From Oasisia sp. SBJ-2009 (lineage: Eukaryota; Annelida; Polychaeta; Sabellida; Siboglinidae), in the NCBI GenBank assembly GCA_964017155.1, contig OZ024860.1:53314056-53378055 (forward strand): 64,000 bases of DNA, in the 5' to 3' direction. The position numbers and the translations under genes are program-made. This document shows, piece after piece, positions 63,967-64,000 of the stretch (position 1 is its first letter; every line of letters begins with the position of its first letter). The notes under the pieces are model-generated. The model was not told the DNA's origin, did no database searches, and saw only the letters and a program-made list of their open reading frames with translations.

Positions 63967-64000
63967 GGCACTTATGTACAAGTCGGACCCACCTCAATGT
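63967..64000. repeat. Truncated next unit at the window edge
   Basis: The first 34 bp of another left arm (GGCACTTATGTACAAGTCGG and on to CAATGT) show that the array continues beyond the window. It cannot be told whether this is an L or an S unit. Confidence 0.95.

Larger units (their letters stand above)
1..64000. repeat. Uninterrupted foldback satellite array with higher-order repeats
   Basis: Every part of the window aligns to one of two related monomers: L (504-505 bp, a palindrome plus spacer) or S (212-213 bp, an internal deletion of L). I followed a shared landmark (TTATAATCATCTTGCGCG in the left arm) from position 82 to 63843 and found spacings of only 504/505 or 212/213, apart from four local exceptions: 501 (a 3 bp deletion near 34412), 636 (a 132 bp duplication at 36646), 488 (a 16 bp deletion near 39743), and the truncated units at the window ends. 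This gives about 98 L and 68 S units. All lie in the same orientation, judged by loop and spacer. There is no unique sequence, so no gap of 300 bases holds anything else. Family and species are unknown to me; a eukaryotic nuclear satellite is the best reading. Confidence 0.97.

Noticed and set aside
1..64000. CRISPR array
   Set aside because: Repeats are hundreds of bases long and fill the whole period. There are no short direct repeats with unique spacers, and no cas-like gene.
1..64000. 504 bp as three nucleosome lengths (3 x 168) and 169 bp arms as nucleosome-sized
   Set aside because: The numbers fit loosely, but the 212 bp S units break any such register. Without chromatin data it is numerology.
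1..64000. Bacterial or viral origin of the window
   Set aside because: There are no genes of any kind, and a 64 kb homogenised satellite with higher-order repeats is typical of eukaryotic heterochromatin.

Overview
The whole 64 kb window is one uninterrupted tandem satellite array. I find no protein-coding gene, RNA gene, autonomous transposon or unique sequence, and the array runs off both ends of the window. An AT-rich tandem repeat of this length, with higher-order repeats (HORs), points to a eukaryotic nuclear genome, most likely heterochromatin such as a pericentromere, centromere, sex chromosome or B chromosome. I do not recognise the family and cannot name the organism.

Two monomers build everything. 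The long unit (L, 504-505 bp) is a large imperfect palindrome: a 169-170 bp left arm, an 83 bp loop, a 169 bp right arm that is the reverse complement of the left (about 88% identical in the unit I aligned by hand), and an 83 bp spacer. In runs of L the arms alternate in orientation, joined by the loop and the spacer in turn. The short unit (S, 212-213 bp) is L after one 292 bp deletion: it keeps the left arm, the first 26 bp of the loop and the last 17 bp of the spacer. I count about 98 L and 68 S units, all in the same orientation.

Five HOR dialects succeed one another. Region I (1-14907) has L-L-S-S (1433 bp) and L-L-S (1221 bp) repeats, with two alternating versions of the first L and a 5308 bp super-period. 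Region II (14908-17985) ends in three 716 bp L-S dimers. Region III (17986-34232) has L-L-L-S repeats of 1725/1726 bp nested in a 5176 bp super-period. Region IV (34233-44752) is irregular and diverged, with a 132 bp partial duplication and a 16 bp deletion. Region V (44753-64000) has 2866 bp eight-unit HORs that combine with a 2442 bp block into a 5308 bp super-repeat, and it contains several hybrid units marking crossover or gene-conversion junctions.

The open frames of 60-100 codons are by-products of the repeats. The ones I checked start at TTG or GTG, they recur only because the monomer recurs, and the differences between copies look neutral. The window therefore shows the architecture and turnover of a foldback satellite and not a set of cooperating genes. 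Possible roles of the DNA itself (cruciform formation, hairpin RNA and small RNA production, centromeric chromatin) are inference only.
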